A DNA stretch of 39,282 nt from a virus. The DNA lies in the IMG/VR virus record IMGVR_UViG_3300037068_000051, positions 1-39,282 of that record; one strand, given 5' to 3'. A model generated the notes under the pieces. It made no database searches. It saw only the letters and a program-made list of their open reading frames with translations, and was not told where the DNA came from. This document shows, in pieces, positions 7,047 to 14,133 of this stretch. Position numbers and translations under genes: made by a program. The stretch's first letter is position 1; each line of letters opens with the position of its first letter.

Positions 7047-7529
7047 TTACTGAACGTCGACGACGACGGCCGAAATGTTCGGCGGCGGCAGCGTGATCGA
7101 GCTGTGATCGAACGTCTGCTCCCAACCCGCGAAGTCGCCGCCGTTGTCGCTCGGGTGATACGCCCAAACCCAACCCTGCATCGCCCAATGCTGGCCGCGC
7201 GGCCCGCCATAGGGGCCGAAGGCTGCGCCCTTCCCGAGCTGGCCGTACTTGTTGAAATAGCTGTTGATAACCTTGACACCCTGCGTCAGCATCAGCGCTT
7301 GATACGCGTAATCCATCGGCGAATCCTTGCGACTGTGCGCGCCGAGCCAAGCGTATGCGGTTTGCTCGTCGCGCGCTTCGATCCGGCGGAAGCGATCGAG
7401 CCCGCTTTGCTGCTCGCCCGTCAGCTTCGCATTCGGATCGGGCGGCACGGGTTGCAGAACATGATGCTGTCCGCCTTGCGGTTGATCGGCTGCCGGCGCT
7501 GGCGCCGAAGTCTTGCCTTTAATTTCCAT
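7047..7529 (-). CDS. Hypothetical protein (160 aa)
   Basis: The ATG at 7529 has TTGGAGTAAG upstream. The product starts with a disordered Pro/Gln/Ala-rich stretch (to about 35), then an ordered part with KDSPMDYAYQALMLTQGV, a Gly/aromatic-rich region (YGGPRGQHWAMQGWVWAYHP), and a hydrophobic C-terminus ending VVVDVQ. I do not recognise the family. It lies between the wing-type protein and the nuclease. Confidence 0.65.
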   Translation of the reverse strand: MEIKGKTSAPAPAADQPQGGQHHVLQPVPPDPNAKLTGEQQSGLDRFRRIEARDEQTAYAWLGAHSRKDSPMDYAYQALMLTQGVKVINSYFNKYGQLGKGAAFGPYGGPRGQHWAMQGWVWAYHPSDNGGDFAGWEQTFDHSSITLPPPNISAVVVDVQ

Positions 7530-7536
7530 GTTGTGC

Positions 7537-7878
7537 TTACTCCAATGTATGCCGTCGCCCCGCGCTTGTTATGGGGAAAGCGAGCAGCCCGAGCGCGGAG
7601 CAAAGCGAGCTGTCATTAAATCGTTTCTGTCCGCCGTCCGGTCGCTGCGCAAGATAAATGCGGCCGTCGTCAGTGAGCACGTTCCAGTAGCGCGAATATC
7701 GCTCGTCCAATTCCAGATACCCGGCTTCGCGCATCCTGGCAAGCCGCTTCGCTGCGCTCTGTAGCGTCAAATCGAAGTGATCGCGGAGCTGCGCCGTCGA
7801 TATCCCGCCGGCCGACAGCGCACGTTCTAACGCCCAATGGCGAATTACAACGTCCGATTTTATTCGACGATCGCTCAC
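7537..7878 (-). CDS. Winged helix-turn-helix DNA-binding protein
   Basis: The GTG at 7878 overlaps the previous stop (GTGA). The 113-residue product carries a clear HTH at about 25-60: GISTAQLRDHFDLTLQSAAKRLARM, followed by a wing (EAGYLELDERYSRYWNVL). This resembles MarR/IclR-like DNA-binding domains where a recognition helix follows 'TAQLRDHFDLT'. It probably regulates transcription, or acts as a DNA-binding partner in replication. Its target cannot be told from the sequence. The C-terminal 30 residues look unstructured. Confidence 0.65.
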   Translation of the reverse strand: MSDRRIKSDVVIRHWALERALSAGGISTAQLRDHFDLTLQSAAKRLARMREAGYLELDERYSRYWNVLTDDGRIYLAQRPDGGQKRFNDSSLCSALGLLAFPITSAGRRHTLE

Positions 7879-8231
7879 GGCCGATACACCATCGATCGCC
7901 ACTGCATCGTCGGCCTGGAGTGAGCGCACTTTTTCGTCGACGGTGCGTAGCCGTCCGCCTTGATGATGCAATCGCGCCGGCACTTGACGGCGACGGAGCC
8001 CCAAGCGCGGGGATCGGGCGGCGGCGGGAGCCCGCGCTTTTCGGCGTAGGCTCGCACCGTCTCCGTCGCGAAGCGCTCGTTGTGGCGGGCGAACACGAGC
8101 AAGTGCGCCCTGGCGAGCAGAATCCAGCCCGCCGGCCCGCGCTCCAGCCGTTCTATAGCCCCGCTGCGCTGCGCTGTCGCCTTGCCGGCCATGATGCCCC
8201 GCTCGACTAGGATAAGGTCGCCAGCGCTCAT
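7875..8231 (-). CDS. Small phage protein, possible winged-helix replication/recombination accessory
   Basis: ATG at 8231 overlaps the recT stop (ATGA). The 118-residue product has a helical N-terminus and a C-terminal module reading RAYAEKRGLPPPPDPRAWGSV, then KADGYAPSTKKCAHSRPTMQWRS. From memory this motif series recurs in small hypothetical proteins near replication or recombination genes of Gram-negative phages, where it looks like a winged-helix domain. No biochemical role is known to me. Coupling to recT suggests a DNA-metabolism job. Confidence 0.6.
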   Translation of the reverse strand: MSAGDLILVERGIMAGKATAQRSGAIERLERGPAGWILLARAHLLVFARHNERFATETVRAYAEKRGLPPPPDPRAWGSVAVKCRRDCIIKADGYAPSTKKCAHSRPTMQWRSMVYRP

Positions 8232-9469
8232 TTTGCGCCTTGCAGCTCGATCTTGCGCAGCCGGGCGGCGTCGCGGAGCTGCGCGAAGTCGGGCGGCCCG
8301 AGCTTGTCGCCGAGCGACAGCGCCAAGTCGACGGCATCATCGTTGATCGACTGTTCTACCATCGTCAACAGCTCGGGCAGCGTCGGGGCCGGCGGCTGCG
8401 GTTGCTGGCTCCCCTTCGCACGTTCCGCCGCGCGCTTTTTGGCAGCGTCGAATGCTTCGTCGAAGCCCGGGCCGCGCTGCGGCTTTGGCTCCGTCCCTTC
8501 GCGCTGCTCCGCCGCCAGCTTTTCCCCCAAAGTGGGAGCCGGCGAAGATCCCGGCTCGAGCTTTTTCGCGTCAAGTGGGGCGTCGGCCGTTTTCATGGGC
8601 TCCGCCTTTTCGGTTTTTTCCGGCCCATTGTGGGAATCGGGAGTTTTTGCGCTCGCCGTGGCGGCCGGCTTTTCGCCTTCGATCGGCTCGCTCGGGCCGC
8701 CGGGCATATACGTTCCTTCAATCGCATCCTTGATGCTCAAATCCTGCTCGCCATTCTCGGCCGCAGCTTCTAACGCCATTGCAGCTTCTAGCTCGGGGCT
8801 TGACGGCATATATTTAAGCACTTGCAGGAGCGGAATTTTGCGCGCGTACATTTCCCAATTGTCGTGTGCGTAGTGCTTGTCGCCGACTTTGTTGTATCGC
8901 TTGAAGTGGCGCTTTACTTTTTCGTTCGTCCAAACTTCGATGACGGGAAAATCGTTCCCCTTGATGCGTCCGACCGCATAGACGAACAGGAGCTTTGCCG
9001 GATCATCTTCGCTGCCGGGCTTGTGTTTGACGAACGGATTGTCGCCTAGCTCATAGTCGAATTGATCGCCCGCGAACACGGCGCCCGTCCACACTGCGCA
9101 GCGGCCCGTGCGATTCGCCAGCTCGACGAGCCCTTTCCAGCCTGGAATAAACTGCGCTTCCATCTTGCGCTTGCTGTTGTTGTAGTACGGGATCATGTAC
9201 GCGCGGCCGTTCAATCCAATTTCCAGCCCGAGCTGCGCCGATTGAATGACGCAAGCGAATACGCTCGCCGGCTCGCACTCGGCGAGTTTCGGATTCATCC
9301 GGTATGCAGTGAGCGCGATGCGCGCCATGCGATCGGCCTTGATATGCTGCGGGAGCGCTGCCGCGATTTGCGATTTGTACATTTGCAACATCGCGGGAAA
9401 GCTCTGCACCGTTCGCGCAACGCTCGTGCCTTCGCTGCCGGCTGCGGCGCGCAAGTCTTGATTGCCCAT
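8228..9469 (-). CDS. recT: RecT-family single-strand annealing protein
   Basis: The 413-residue product carries the RecT hallmarks: a helical N-terminus with YKSQIAAALPQHI, then CVIQSAQLGLEIG, NGRAYMIPYYNN, and FIPGWKGLVELANRTG (about residues 70-125), a later VYAVGRIKGND and WEMYARKIPLLQVLKYMP. It anneals complementary single strands in partnership with the exonuclease encoded immediately upstream (stop/start overlap TAATG). The C-terminal third (about 255-360) is long, Pro/Glu/Lys-rich and probably disordered, longer than in E. coli RecT. The last 50 residues are again helical. Confidence 0.92.
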   Translation of the reverse strand: MGNQDLRAAAGSEGTSVARTVQSFPAMLQMYKSQIAAALPQHIKADRMARIALTAYRMNPKLAECEPASVFACVIQSAQLGLEIGLNGRAYMIPYYNNSKRKMEAQFIPGWKGLVELANRTGRCAVWTGAVFAGDQFDYELGDNPFVKHKPGSEDDPAKLLFVYAVGRIKGNDFPVIEVWTNEKVKRHFKRYNKVGDKHYAHDNWEMYARKIPLLQVLKYMPSSPELEAAMALEAAAENGEQDLSIKDAIEGTYMPGGPSEPIEGEKPAATASAKTPDSHNGPEKTEKAEPMKTADAPLDAKKLEPGSSPAPTLGEKLAAEQREGTEPKPQRGPGFDEAFDAAKKRAAERAKGSQQPQPPAPTLPELLTMVEQSINDDAVDLALSLGDKLGPPDFAQLRDAARLRKIELQGAK

Positions 9470-10383
9470 TATTCCGGTCCCTCCAGTTGTGGCAGCGCAT
9501 CGTCGGCGCCAATGCCGCCGGTCGCTCCCTTTTTGAAACGTCCATCAATGTAGCTCGATGGCTCGACGACGTAGCCGCGCCGCTTTACGGTCTTGCGAAT
9601 GAACAGCTCCCCGTCGTCAAAATCGAGCACGCCGGCATTTTTCATCGAATGCAGCAAATGCGCCTTCGCCACGTCGCGCGCTTCGCTGTAGTGGCCGATC
9701 CACTTCGCGCAATCCTTGTACATGGTGCGCCATGCCCGCAGCGCATCGTCGGCCTTTAGAATCTCCGTTGCATTCGGATTGCTAAACATCAGCTCCGCCG
9801 TTTCGAGCGCACGGGGATGCGCAAAGTCGATTGCCGGCGGCGTTTTGCTCTCGATCAGCTCCCAAAACTTTTGGGCTTCCGACAACAAATACTTGTCGAT
9901 CGCCGCATCGCGCTCCAACGTGTACACGCGCAAGTCATCGCTGCCAAGCAATGCGACGATGCGCCCGAGCGGAGCATCCAACGCGATCATTTGCCAATGC
10001 AATTGCGTGCAGTAGTACGTCGGCGCTTCGTCCGTTCCCGACTTGCCCCATTGCCCGCGCGTGTACTCGCTGGCGCTTTTTATCTCAATGGGGATCATCG
10101 TTTCCGGCCCGATCCGCTCTATCCGGTCGACTTGGGCGCGAAAGTGCTGCGCCTGCGGAAGCGTGCAATCTATTCCAGACTCCAGCGGCGTGCTCGTCTC
10201 CAGCTCGTAGAGCTGCGCGATTGGAGCTTCTAAAATCTTGCCGCGACGCTGCGCCTTGTTTTCCTCGTCGGGCCGTTCCAGCTCGCCGATCTTTTCAAGG
10301 AAAAGGCGAAGCCGGTCTTTCCACGGCGACAGCCCAAGCAACCCGGCGATATCGCTCCCGCCGAGAAAACCTTTACGTTCCAT
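9469..10383 (-). CDS. YqaJ-type viral recombination exonuclease
   Basis: Start ATG 10383 is preceded by GGGAGCG about nine bases away; the frame continues upstream but without supporting signals. The 304-residue product has the lambda-exonuclease/YqaJ motifs: FLGGSDIAGLLGLSPW (6-21), RRGKILEAPI with E52, QVDR with D86, and IEIKSA with E100-x-K102, followed by YYCTQLHWQM. The E...D...E-x-K set forms the PD-(D/E)XK active site. It resects 5' strands from double-strand breaks to load RecT. Complete length for the family. Confidence 0.92.
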   Translation of the reverse strand: MERKGFLGGSDIAGLLGLSPWKDRLRLFLEKIGELERPDEENKAQRRGKILEAPIAQLYELETSTPLESGIDCTLPQAQHFRAQVDRIERIGPETMIPIEIKSASEYTRGQWGKSGTDEAPTYYCTQLHWQMIALDAPLGRIVALLGSDDLRVYTLERDAAIDKYLLSEAQKFWELIESKTPPAIDFAHPRALETAELMFSNPNATEILKADDALRAWRTMYKDCAKWIGHYSEARDVAKAHLLHSMKNAGVLDFDDGELFIRKTVKRRGYVVEPSSYIDGRFKKGATGGIGADDALPQLEGPE

Positions 10384-10486
10384 TTTTATGCGCTCCCGGT
10401 AGACACTCGACGACGCCAAAGCCGTAACACCGCATTCGCGTGCCGGGCCAAATGACACAGCGGCACCGCACGCAAATATGCGGCAT
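10373..10486 (-). CDS. Possible Cys-rich micro-protein (37 aa)
   Basis: In the 120-bp gap upstream of the exonuclease, an ATG at 10486 opens 37 codons overlapping the exonuclease start by 11 bp. The peptide begins MPHICVRCRCVIWPG and has five cysteines (C-x2-C-x-C plus two more), which could bind zinc. No good Shine-Dalgarno sequence is seen. It is listed because this operon leaves few gaps and the composition is not random-looking. Confidence 0.3.
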   Translation of the reverse strand: MPHICVRCRCVIWPGTRMRCYGFGVVECLPGAHKNGT

Positions 10487-10503
10487 GATCGCGCGGCGAA
10501 TTT

Positions 10504-10746
10504 TCATTCCGGCTCGGCGCTCGCATCTTCGACGGGAAACTTCGCGCCGTACTGGATTAAATGGTCTTGATCGGCGATCGGAGCTTCGTAAATCTTTTTC
10601 GTGTAGTAGCGGATCGCGGCGGCTTCGGTGACGGCGCGGATTAGCGCGACGACGATTCCATTCTCGACCAATATGCGGATCGGGATTTTGCGCGACGGTT
10701 TCGCATCCCCCGGCGATCCGGCGGGCGCGACGGTTTCATTTGCCAT
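10504..10746 (-). CDS. Hypothetical protein (80 aa)
   Basis: ATG at 10746 with AAAGGGAGTG upstream. The 80-residue product has a disordered start (MANETVAPAGSPGDAKPSRK), a central stretch IPIRILVENGIVVALIRAVTEAAAIRYYTKK, and an acidic tail. The middle could be one beta strand plus a helix. No family is recognised. The 105 bp upstream (10747-10851) hold no convincing gene. They include, on the + strand, one copy of the GGAGACGCCAA string seen before several minus-strand starts. Confidence 0.65.
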   Translation of the reverse strand: MANETVAPAGSPGDAKPSRKIPIRILVENGIVVALIRAVTEAAAIRYYTKKIYEAPIADQDHLIQYGAKFPVEDASAEPE

Positions 10747-10851
10747 GACAACACTCCCTTTCAAAAGATGGCTCGGGCGCGGCGCCTTGGAGACGCCAAT
10801 CCCCATCGCTACTTGCGAAGGTACGCGAAATGCGCCGGCCCGAACCAAGCG

Positions 10852-11112
10852 TTATCGCCGCGCGACGCGCAGCGATTTGTTTTTGTGTTGCACTCCAGCT
10901 CGGAACAAAAGCCAATCATCGCCGAGCAGACGGATCGAGCGCAGCCACTTCCGGCGATTCGATTGCACTTGTCGCCAGCTCATACCGAGCAACAGCGGAT
11001 AGACGGTGCGCGCCCAATGGCGCAGCTCACGCGGCGTTAGGCTCGACAGTCGCGACGGCGGCGGGCTCGGCGGCGACGCCAGCTCGGGCGATAGCTTTAG
11101 ATTGTTGCGCAT
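10852..11112 (-). CDS. Hypothetical basic protein (86 aa)
   Basis: ATG at 11112 with a good TTTGGAGAAACG leader. The 86-residue product is Pro/Ser-rich at first, then strongly basic and tryptophan-containing (HWARTVYPLLLG, SWRQVQSNRRKWLRSIRLLGDDWLLFRAG), suggesting nucleic-acid binding. No family recognised. It overlaps the weaker frame 11027-11248. Confidence 0.6.
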   Translation of the reverse strand: MRNNLKLSPELASPPSPPPSRLSSLTPRELRHWARTVYPLLLGMSWRQVQSNRRKWLRSIRLLGDDWLLFRAGVQHKNKSLRVARR

Positions 11113-11248
11113 CGTTTCTCCAAATGTTTGCGCATCGGCCGGCGCCGATCGCGTGTGAAAATTCGTACGCTCCGCACTCGCACGCCTGCCGGGCGATCGG
11201 CGCGGCCGATGATGCGAAGTAATAACCCGGTAAAAACCCGGTTTTCAT
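11027..11248 (-). CDS. Possible small protein, overlapping frame (73 aa)
   Basis: An ATG at 11248 overlaps the stop of the upstream gene (ATGA), the coupling style of this operon, and fills an otherwise empty 132-bp gap (11113-11244). The peptide reads MKTGFLPGYYFASSAAP, with CECGAYEF and a later single Cys, then an Ala/Val-rich tail. It overlaps the better-supported gene 10852-11112 by 86 bp in another frame, which argues against it or for a shorter product. Confidence 0.35.
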   Translation of the reverse strand: MKTGFLPGYYFASSAAPIARQACECGAYEFSHAIGAGRCANIWRNDAQQSKAIARAGVAAEPAAVATVEPNAA

Positions 11249-11508
11249 GCTGCCAGCTTCGGCGGCGGCTCGTCGCCTTCGCGCTTTTTCATGCGCTCGA
11301 CGAGCATCGCATCGGCGTACAGATACGCCGCCGTCGATACTTGCGTCGTCAGCTTCACCGCATCCCCCAAGCTACTCGCGCCGCTGACGGGCGGGATCAA
11401 TCGTTTCATGGCGACGAGCGCGATCGCGTCGCGCAGCGTCATGCCTGGATGATGCTCGCCCGGGAATGCCGGGCCGCCCTTGCTCGTCGGTTGCTGCGGA
11501 GTCGCCAT
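11245..11508 (-). CDS. Small conserved phage protein ('GMTLRD' type)
   Basis: The upstream stop and start overlap as TGATG; of the two adjacent ATGs, 11508 has the better spacing from AAAGGGGAA. The 87-residue product reads MATPQQPTSKGGPAFPG, then GMTLRDAIALVAMKRL. The GGPAFP...GMTLRD combination is widespread in short proteins of temperate and lytic Gram-negative phages. Its function is unknown to me. It ends in a charged helix and Pro-rich tail. Confidence 0.7.
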   Translation of the reverse strand: MATPQQPTSKGGPAFPGEHHPGMTLRDAIALVAMKRLIPPVSGASSLGDAVKLTTQVSTAAYLYADAMLVERMKKREGDEPPPKLAA

Positions 11509-11786
11509 CATTTCCCCTTTAGAACGTCCACGTCGACGAATACCACCATGCCCAAGCGTTGCGCGATCTGCCCGCCCGCGAACGAATCCTTGTGCCGATC
11601 CCAAAAGCCGCGACAACACGCCGCGTTGCTGCGGCCGGTATGATGGCACTGGCGATGCCTGGAGAATCCGCCGTGCCGATCCGCAACGTCCGCTTCTAGC
11701 TTTTTGATATCGAGCGGGCAAGCCGGCCGATAGATGCACGTCTTGCACATTCGACGCTGCACGCGGAAGCCAATGCGCTCGCTCAT
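11508..11786 (-). CDS. Cys-rich, probably metal-binding phage protein (92 aa)
   Basis: The 92-residue product has CKTCIYRPACP near the N-terminus (C-x2-C-x5-C), then CHHTGRSNAACCRGFWDRHKDSF, leaving six cysteines plus a His pair for zinc or iron-sulfur binding. I recall similar small proteins with a first 'TC..RP' cluster and later 'CHxT...CRG' in many phages, of unknown function. Start ATG 11786 is preceded by weak signals; an internal ATG at residue 13 is possible. Confidence 0.7.
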   Translation of the reverse strand: MSERIGFRVQRRMCKTCIYRPACPLDIKKLEADVADRHGGFSRHRQCHHTGRSNAACCRGFWDRHKDSFAGGQIAQRLGMVVFVDVDVLKGK

Positions 11787-11851
11787 GATCGCGTTATCTT
11801 GCGGCTTTCCGCAACCGAAAGCAATAGCTCGGCAGCGTTTTTCCGAAACAT
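11783..11851 (-). CDS. Possible 22-codon micro-ORF or leader peptide
   Basis: In the 90-bp gap 11787-11876, an ATG at 11851 opens MFRKNAAELLLSVAESRKI and ends in a TGA overlapping the next gene's ATG. GGGGATTC lies upstream. It may couple translation into the Cys-rich gene, which lacks a good ribosome-binding site. It may also be chance. Nothing else is seen in this gap. Confidence 0.25.
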   Translation of the reverse strand: MFRKNAAELLLSVAESRKITRS

Positions 11852-11876
11852 TTTCAGAATCCCCGGCGATTTTCTG

Positions 11877-12194
11877 CTATGCGCCGTCGCGCCGGGCTCG
11901 GGCATACAAGGTTTGCAAATTCGCCAGCTCGGGCGTGCCGTCGATTTTCGGCATCAGCTTGACAAGCTCCGTCATCAGCTCGTCGAACACGAGCACGCGC
12001 CCGAGCGCTTTCGTCAGTAAGTCGACGTTATAGCCCGCATCGAACATCAGCTCGTTAAAGTCATCGTCGACGCCGCCGCTCGCGAATTTCGCCGTTACTT
12101 TTTTGTTTGTCGCGTCGACGCGCTCCGCGATGATTGTCGCGAGCGCTTTTCGCATTGCTTCCGTCCGTTGCCCTGGCGTTGCTTGCTCTGTCAT
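11877..12194 (-). CDS. Hypothetical helical protein (105 aa)
   Basis: ATG at 12194 overlaps the previous stop (ATGA) and is preceded by AAGGGGAATTGC. The 105-residue product appears all-helical and charged (EAMRKALATIIAERVDATNKK, then ELMFDAGYNVDLLTKALGRVL). No family recognised. Confidence 0.7.
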   Translation of the reverse strand: MTEQATPGQRTEAMRKALATIIAERVDATNKKVTAKFASGGVDDDFNELMFDAGYNVDLLTKALGRVLVFDELMTELVKLMPKIDGTPELANLQTLYARARRDGA

Positions 12195-12436
12195 TGCAAT
12201 TCCCCTTTCGGATGATCGATCATGCGCCCTTCGAAGCGCGCGACAAGCTCGCGCAGTGCCGTGATAACGTCGGCGCGCTCCGCGTTGCTTATGTACGTTA
12301 TGCGCGAATCGTCGCGATTGAACGGAAACGCGAGCAGAATAAATCCGACGCGCGGCGGCTTAACGCCCTTGTTCAGCTCCGCGTCAATCGCCGACGCGAT
12401 CGCTTGCAGCTCCGCCAAGGCGCGCGGATCGATCAT
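12191..12436 (-). CDS. Hypothetical protein (81 aa)
   Basis: ATG 12436 overlaps the upstream stop (ATGA). The 81-residue product has a helix (ALAELQAIASAIDAELNKG), a beta-rich middle (RVGFILLAFPFNRDDSRITYIS) and a final helix (VITALRELVARFEGRM). The middle fits an alpha/beta fold. No family recognised. Confidence 0.7.
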   Translation of the reverse strand: MIDPRALAELQAIASAIDAELNKGVKPPRVGFILLAFPFNRDDSRITYISNAERADVITALRELVARFEGRMIDHPKGELQ

Positions 12437-12564
12437 TGCAACGCCCTGGCGATGATGCGCGCCGCCAACAGCCCGACGCGCAGCCATACGAACACGTTTA
12501 ACGCGGCGAGCCCGAACACGACGAGCTGCCAGCCGATCGCGAGCCGGGCGCGGCGCCGCGTCAT
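12433..12564 (-). CDS. Small membrane protein (43 aa)
   Basis: ATG 12564 overlaps the upstream stop, and the end overlaps the next ATG. The 43-residue product has a basic start (MTRRRARLAIGW) and a hydrophobic segment (LVVFGLAALNVFVWLRVGLLAA). It is the second of two adjacent tiny membrane proteins. Too short for homology claims; coupled overlaps on both sides support expression. Confidence 0.6.
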   Translation of the reverse strand: MTRRRARLAIGWQLVVFGLAALNVFVWLRVGLLAARIIARALQ

Positions 12565-12668
12565 GCCGGCACCGTGCCCGCCGCGTAGACTGTCGCGACG
12601 ACGACGGCCGCGACAATCGCCAGCTCTAGCGCCCATCGTCGCAACGCTGCGCGATCGCGGCCCGTCAT
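12561..12668 (-). CDS. Small membrane protein (35 aa)
   Basis: ATG 12668 overlaps the stop of the upstream gene (ATGA), and its own stop overlaps the next start. The product is MTGRDRAALRRW followed by a hydrophobic helix (LELAIVAAVVVATVYAAG). Together with the 43-residue protein just downstream it forms a pair of one-helix membrane peptides translated in tandem. Confidence 0.6.
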   Translation of the reverse strand: MTGRDRAALRRWALELAIVAAVVVATVYAAGTVPA

Positions 12669-13033
12669 TGCGTCGCCTTCAAGTGATTCAGCCGGTCGAA
12701 CGCGGCGACATATTCCGCCGTGCTCGGATCGTGCAGCGCCGGAAACTTGCGCACGGGCTCGGACTGTCGCGTGAATAAATGCGACGTTAAGCGCCACAAG
12801 CGCGCCTTATAGGACGGCTCGCCTTCGGCGCGCTCCCGCCTGAACGTATCGCGAGCGGTATACTCCCCGCGCATCGTAAGCGGCGCCCTGGCGGCGAGCT
12901 GCGCGGCCGACAGCCGCACGCGATCGCGGAGCTTCAAGCGCTTGCAGCCCGGCGGGCTCGCCGCCATCGCTTCCCATGCGAGCCGCGCCCGGGCTTCGGC
13001 ATCCCTGGCGCGCAGTGTCGTCGCGATCCTCAC
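12665..13033 (-). CDS. Hypothetical basic protein (122 aa)
   Basis: GTG 13033 overlaps the previous stop by four bases. The 122-residue product is Arg-rich with helices (RARLAWEAMAASPPG, LSAAQLAARAPLTMRGEY) and a C-terminal EYVAAFDRLNHLKATQ. No family recognised; perhaps nucleic-acid binding. Confidence 0.6.
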   Translation of the reverse strand: MRIATTLRARDAEARARLAWEAMAASPPGCKRLKLRDRVRLSAAQLAARAPLTMRGEYTARDTFRRERAEGEPSYKARLWRLTSHLFTRQSEPVRKFPALHDPSTAEYVAAFDRLNHLKATQ

Positions 13034-13296
13034 GGCGCCGCCCGCATTTTTTCCATCGCAACGGCCGCCGCATCGCTCGCGCGCTCGTGCGCGGCTTCTA
13101 TTTCCTCAATGCGCGCCGTCGCCAGCGTCATAAGCATTGAGCAATCGCCGAGCGCGTCGACGGGATCGCGGCGAGCCAATGCGAGAATGCCCCGCTTTAG
13201 CCAATCGCTTACCGCCGGATCGGCGAGCATGGTCTTGCAAACGTCGCGATAATTTTCGCCTTCGCACTCGACCGCTATCGTGATATTGCGTTTCAT
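13030..13296 (-). CDS. Hypothetical protein (88 aa)
   Basis: Start ATG 13296 follows the shared leader GGAGACGCCAAA. The 88-residue product begins MKRNITIAVECEGENYRD, then helices (AVSDWLKRGILALARRD, ARIEEIEAAHERASDAAAVA). The end is a heptad-like helix. No family recognised. Confidence 0.68.
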   Translation of the reverse strand: MKRNITIAVECEGENYRDVCKTMLADPAVSDWLKRGILALARRDPVDALGDCSMLMTLATARIEEIEAAHERASDAAAVAMEKMRAAP

Positions 13297-13308
13297 TTTG
13301 GCGTCTCC
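13297..13308 (-). promoter_or_regulatory. Shared ribosome-binding leader GGAGACGCCAAA (copy 1)
   Basis: Immediately before ATG 13296, the minus strand reads GGAGACGCCAAA, identical in the leaders of 13643 and 17545 and one base different before 14674. The GGAG is a Shine-Dalgarno core, but conservation extends through the whole 12 bases into the start codon. Confidence 0.7.
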
Positions 13309-13313
13309 CTGTT

Positions 13314-13643
13314 TTATAGATTGTCGAGAATGAACACGGCCGCATCGCCGCGCCATACCACCGTGCGCCCCGCCGCGTTGCTGCGCATCGGCAAGCCGGA
13401 AAAGTGCGCGGCAATGTATGCCAGCTCGGCGCCATTCGCCGCGCACGTTACGATTTGCTCCGCGCCAACATCGAGCGACGGCGCCGGGCTTCCGACTTTC
13501 CAGCTTGCGTACATAATCACAACATCAGTAAATGCCCCGTCGTCTCCGTCGTCATAATGCGGATCGGCGCTCGTGCAGACGAGCACGGCGCCAGCTTGCG
13601 CAGCGTATAACGCGAGCGCGGCGGCGATTAGTTTGCGTTTCAT
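13314..13643 (-). CDS. Secreted or periplasmic protein of unknown function
   Basis: Start ATG 13643 follows GGAGACGCCAAA. The 109-residue product has a signal peptide (MKRKLIAAALALYAAQAGA, probable cleavage after AGA) and a mature domain with cysteines near residues 23 and 67, aromatic residues and acidic patches. An early-expressed exported protein could act on the envelope, for example in superinfection exclusion; that is inference. Confidence 0.68.
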   Translation of the reverse strand: MKRKLIAAALALYAAQAGAVLVCTSADPHYDDGDDGAFTDVVIMYASWKVGSPAPSLDVGAEQIVTCAANGAELAYIAAHFSGLPMRSNAAGRTVVWRGDAAVFILDNL

Positions 13644-13655
13644 TTTGGCGTCTCC
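13644..13655 (-). promoter_or_regulatory. Shared ribosome-binding leader GGAGACGCCAAA (copy 2)
   Basis: Same 12-base leader before ATG 13643, again followed by ATGAAACGC as in copy 1. The match of more than 20 bases across leader and first codons suggests either a duplicated leader or selection on the start region. Confidence 0.7.
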
Positions 13656-13663
13656 ATTGTTGA

Positions 13664-13703
13664 CGGTGCAAAGCGCACCGGGCGCGCCTGATCGGCGCGC
13701 CCG
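13664..13703 (-). other. Double hairpin between early genes
   Basis: Two adjacent inverted repeats fill the gap between the genes ending at 13711 and starting at 13643. CGGTGC/GCACCG lies at 13664-13669/13675-13680. CGGGCGCGCC/GGCGCGCCCG lies at 13679-13688/13694-13703, a 10-bp perfect stem with a TGATC loop. No T-run follows on the minus strand. They could be a partial terminator, an mRNA stabiliser or a processing site. Confidence 0.55.
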
Positions 13704-13710
13704 CTACGTT

Positions 13711-14133
13711 TTACAATCGCTTCCCGCAGTGCCGGCACTCGACATTGCTCGCCCGCTGGCGCATCCGGCACGCGCTATTGCTGCACGTTACCATCGGCGA
13801 ATCGCGACAGCTCCCGCCGGGCGTGAGCCCTGACAGGCGCCGATCGTGCGCCAGCTCCGCGCCCGTTAGCATTTGCTCGACGGTGCGGCCGGCGGAGCGC
13901 TCGACGTTAGCGCGCAGCGTCGCCGCGTTACCGGCTGCGGCTTCGATCGAGCGCACGCGCAACGCTGTAAGGCGATCGCCGAGCGCGCGCGCTTCGTCTT
14001 GCTCGTCGCCCGCAAGGCGCCCGCCAAGCGATTGCAATATCAACATGGCATCCCGCTTGCTCACGGTAAAGCGCCAGCTCTGCAACAGTGCCAAGTCGGC
14101 GCGCGGCTCGTCGTCGTGCTCTGTCGTCGTCAT
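13711..14133 (-). CDS. Protein with C-terminal zinc ribbon (140 aa)
   Basis: ATG 14133 overlaps the previous stop. The product has a helical N-terminal two-thirds (ADLALLQSWRFTVSKRDAM, EARALGDRLTALRVRSIEAA) and a C-terminal zinc-ribbon pattern C-x4-C-x10-C-x2-C (CSNSAC ... CRHC). Such ribbons often bind nucleic acid or protein. No family assigned. Confidence 0.68.
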   Translation of the reverse strand: MTTTEHDDEPRADLALLQSWRFTVSKRDAMLILQSLGGRLAGDEQDEARALGDRLTALRVRSIEAAAGNAATLRANVERSAGRTVEQMLTGAELAHDRRLSGLTPGGSCRDSPMVTCSNSACRMRQRASNVECRHCGKRL

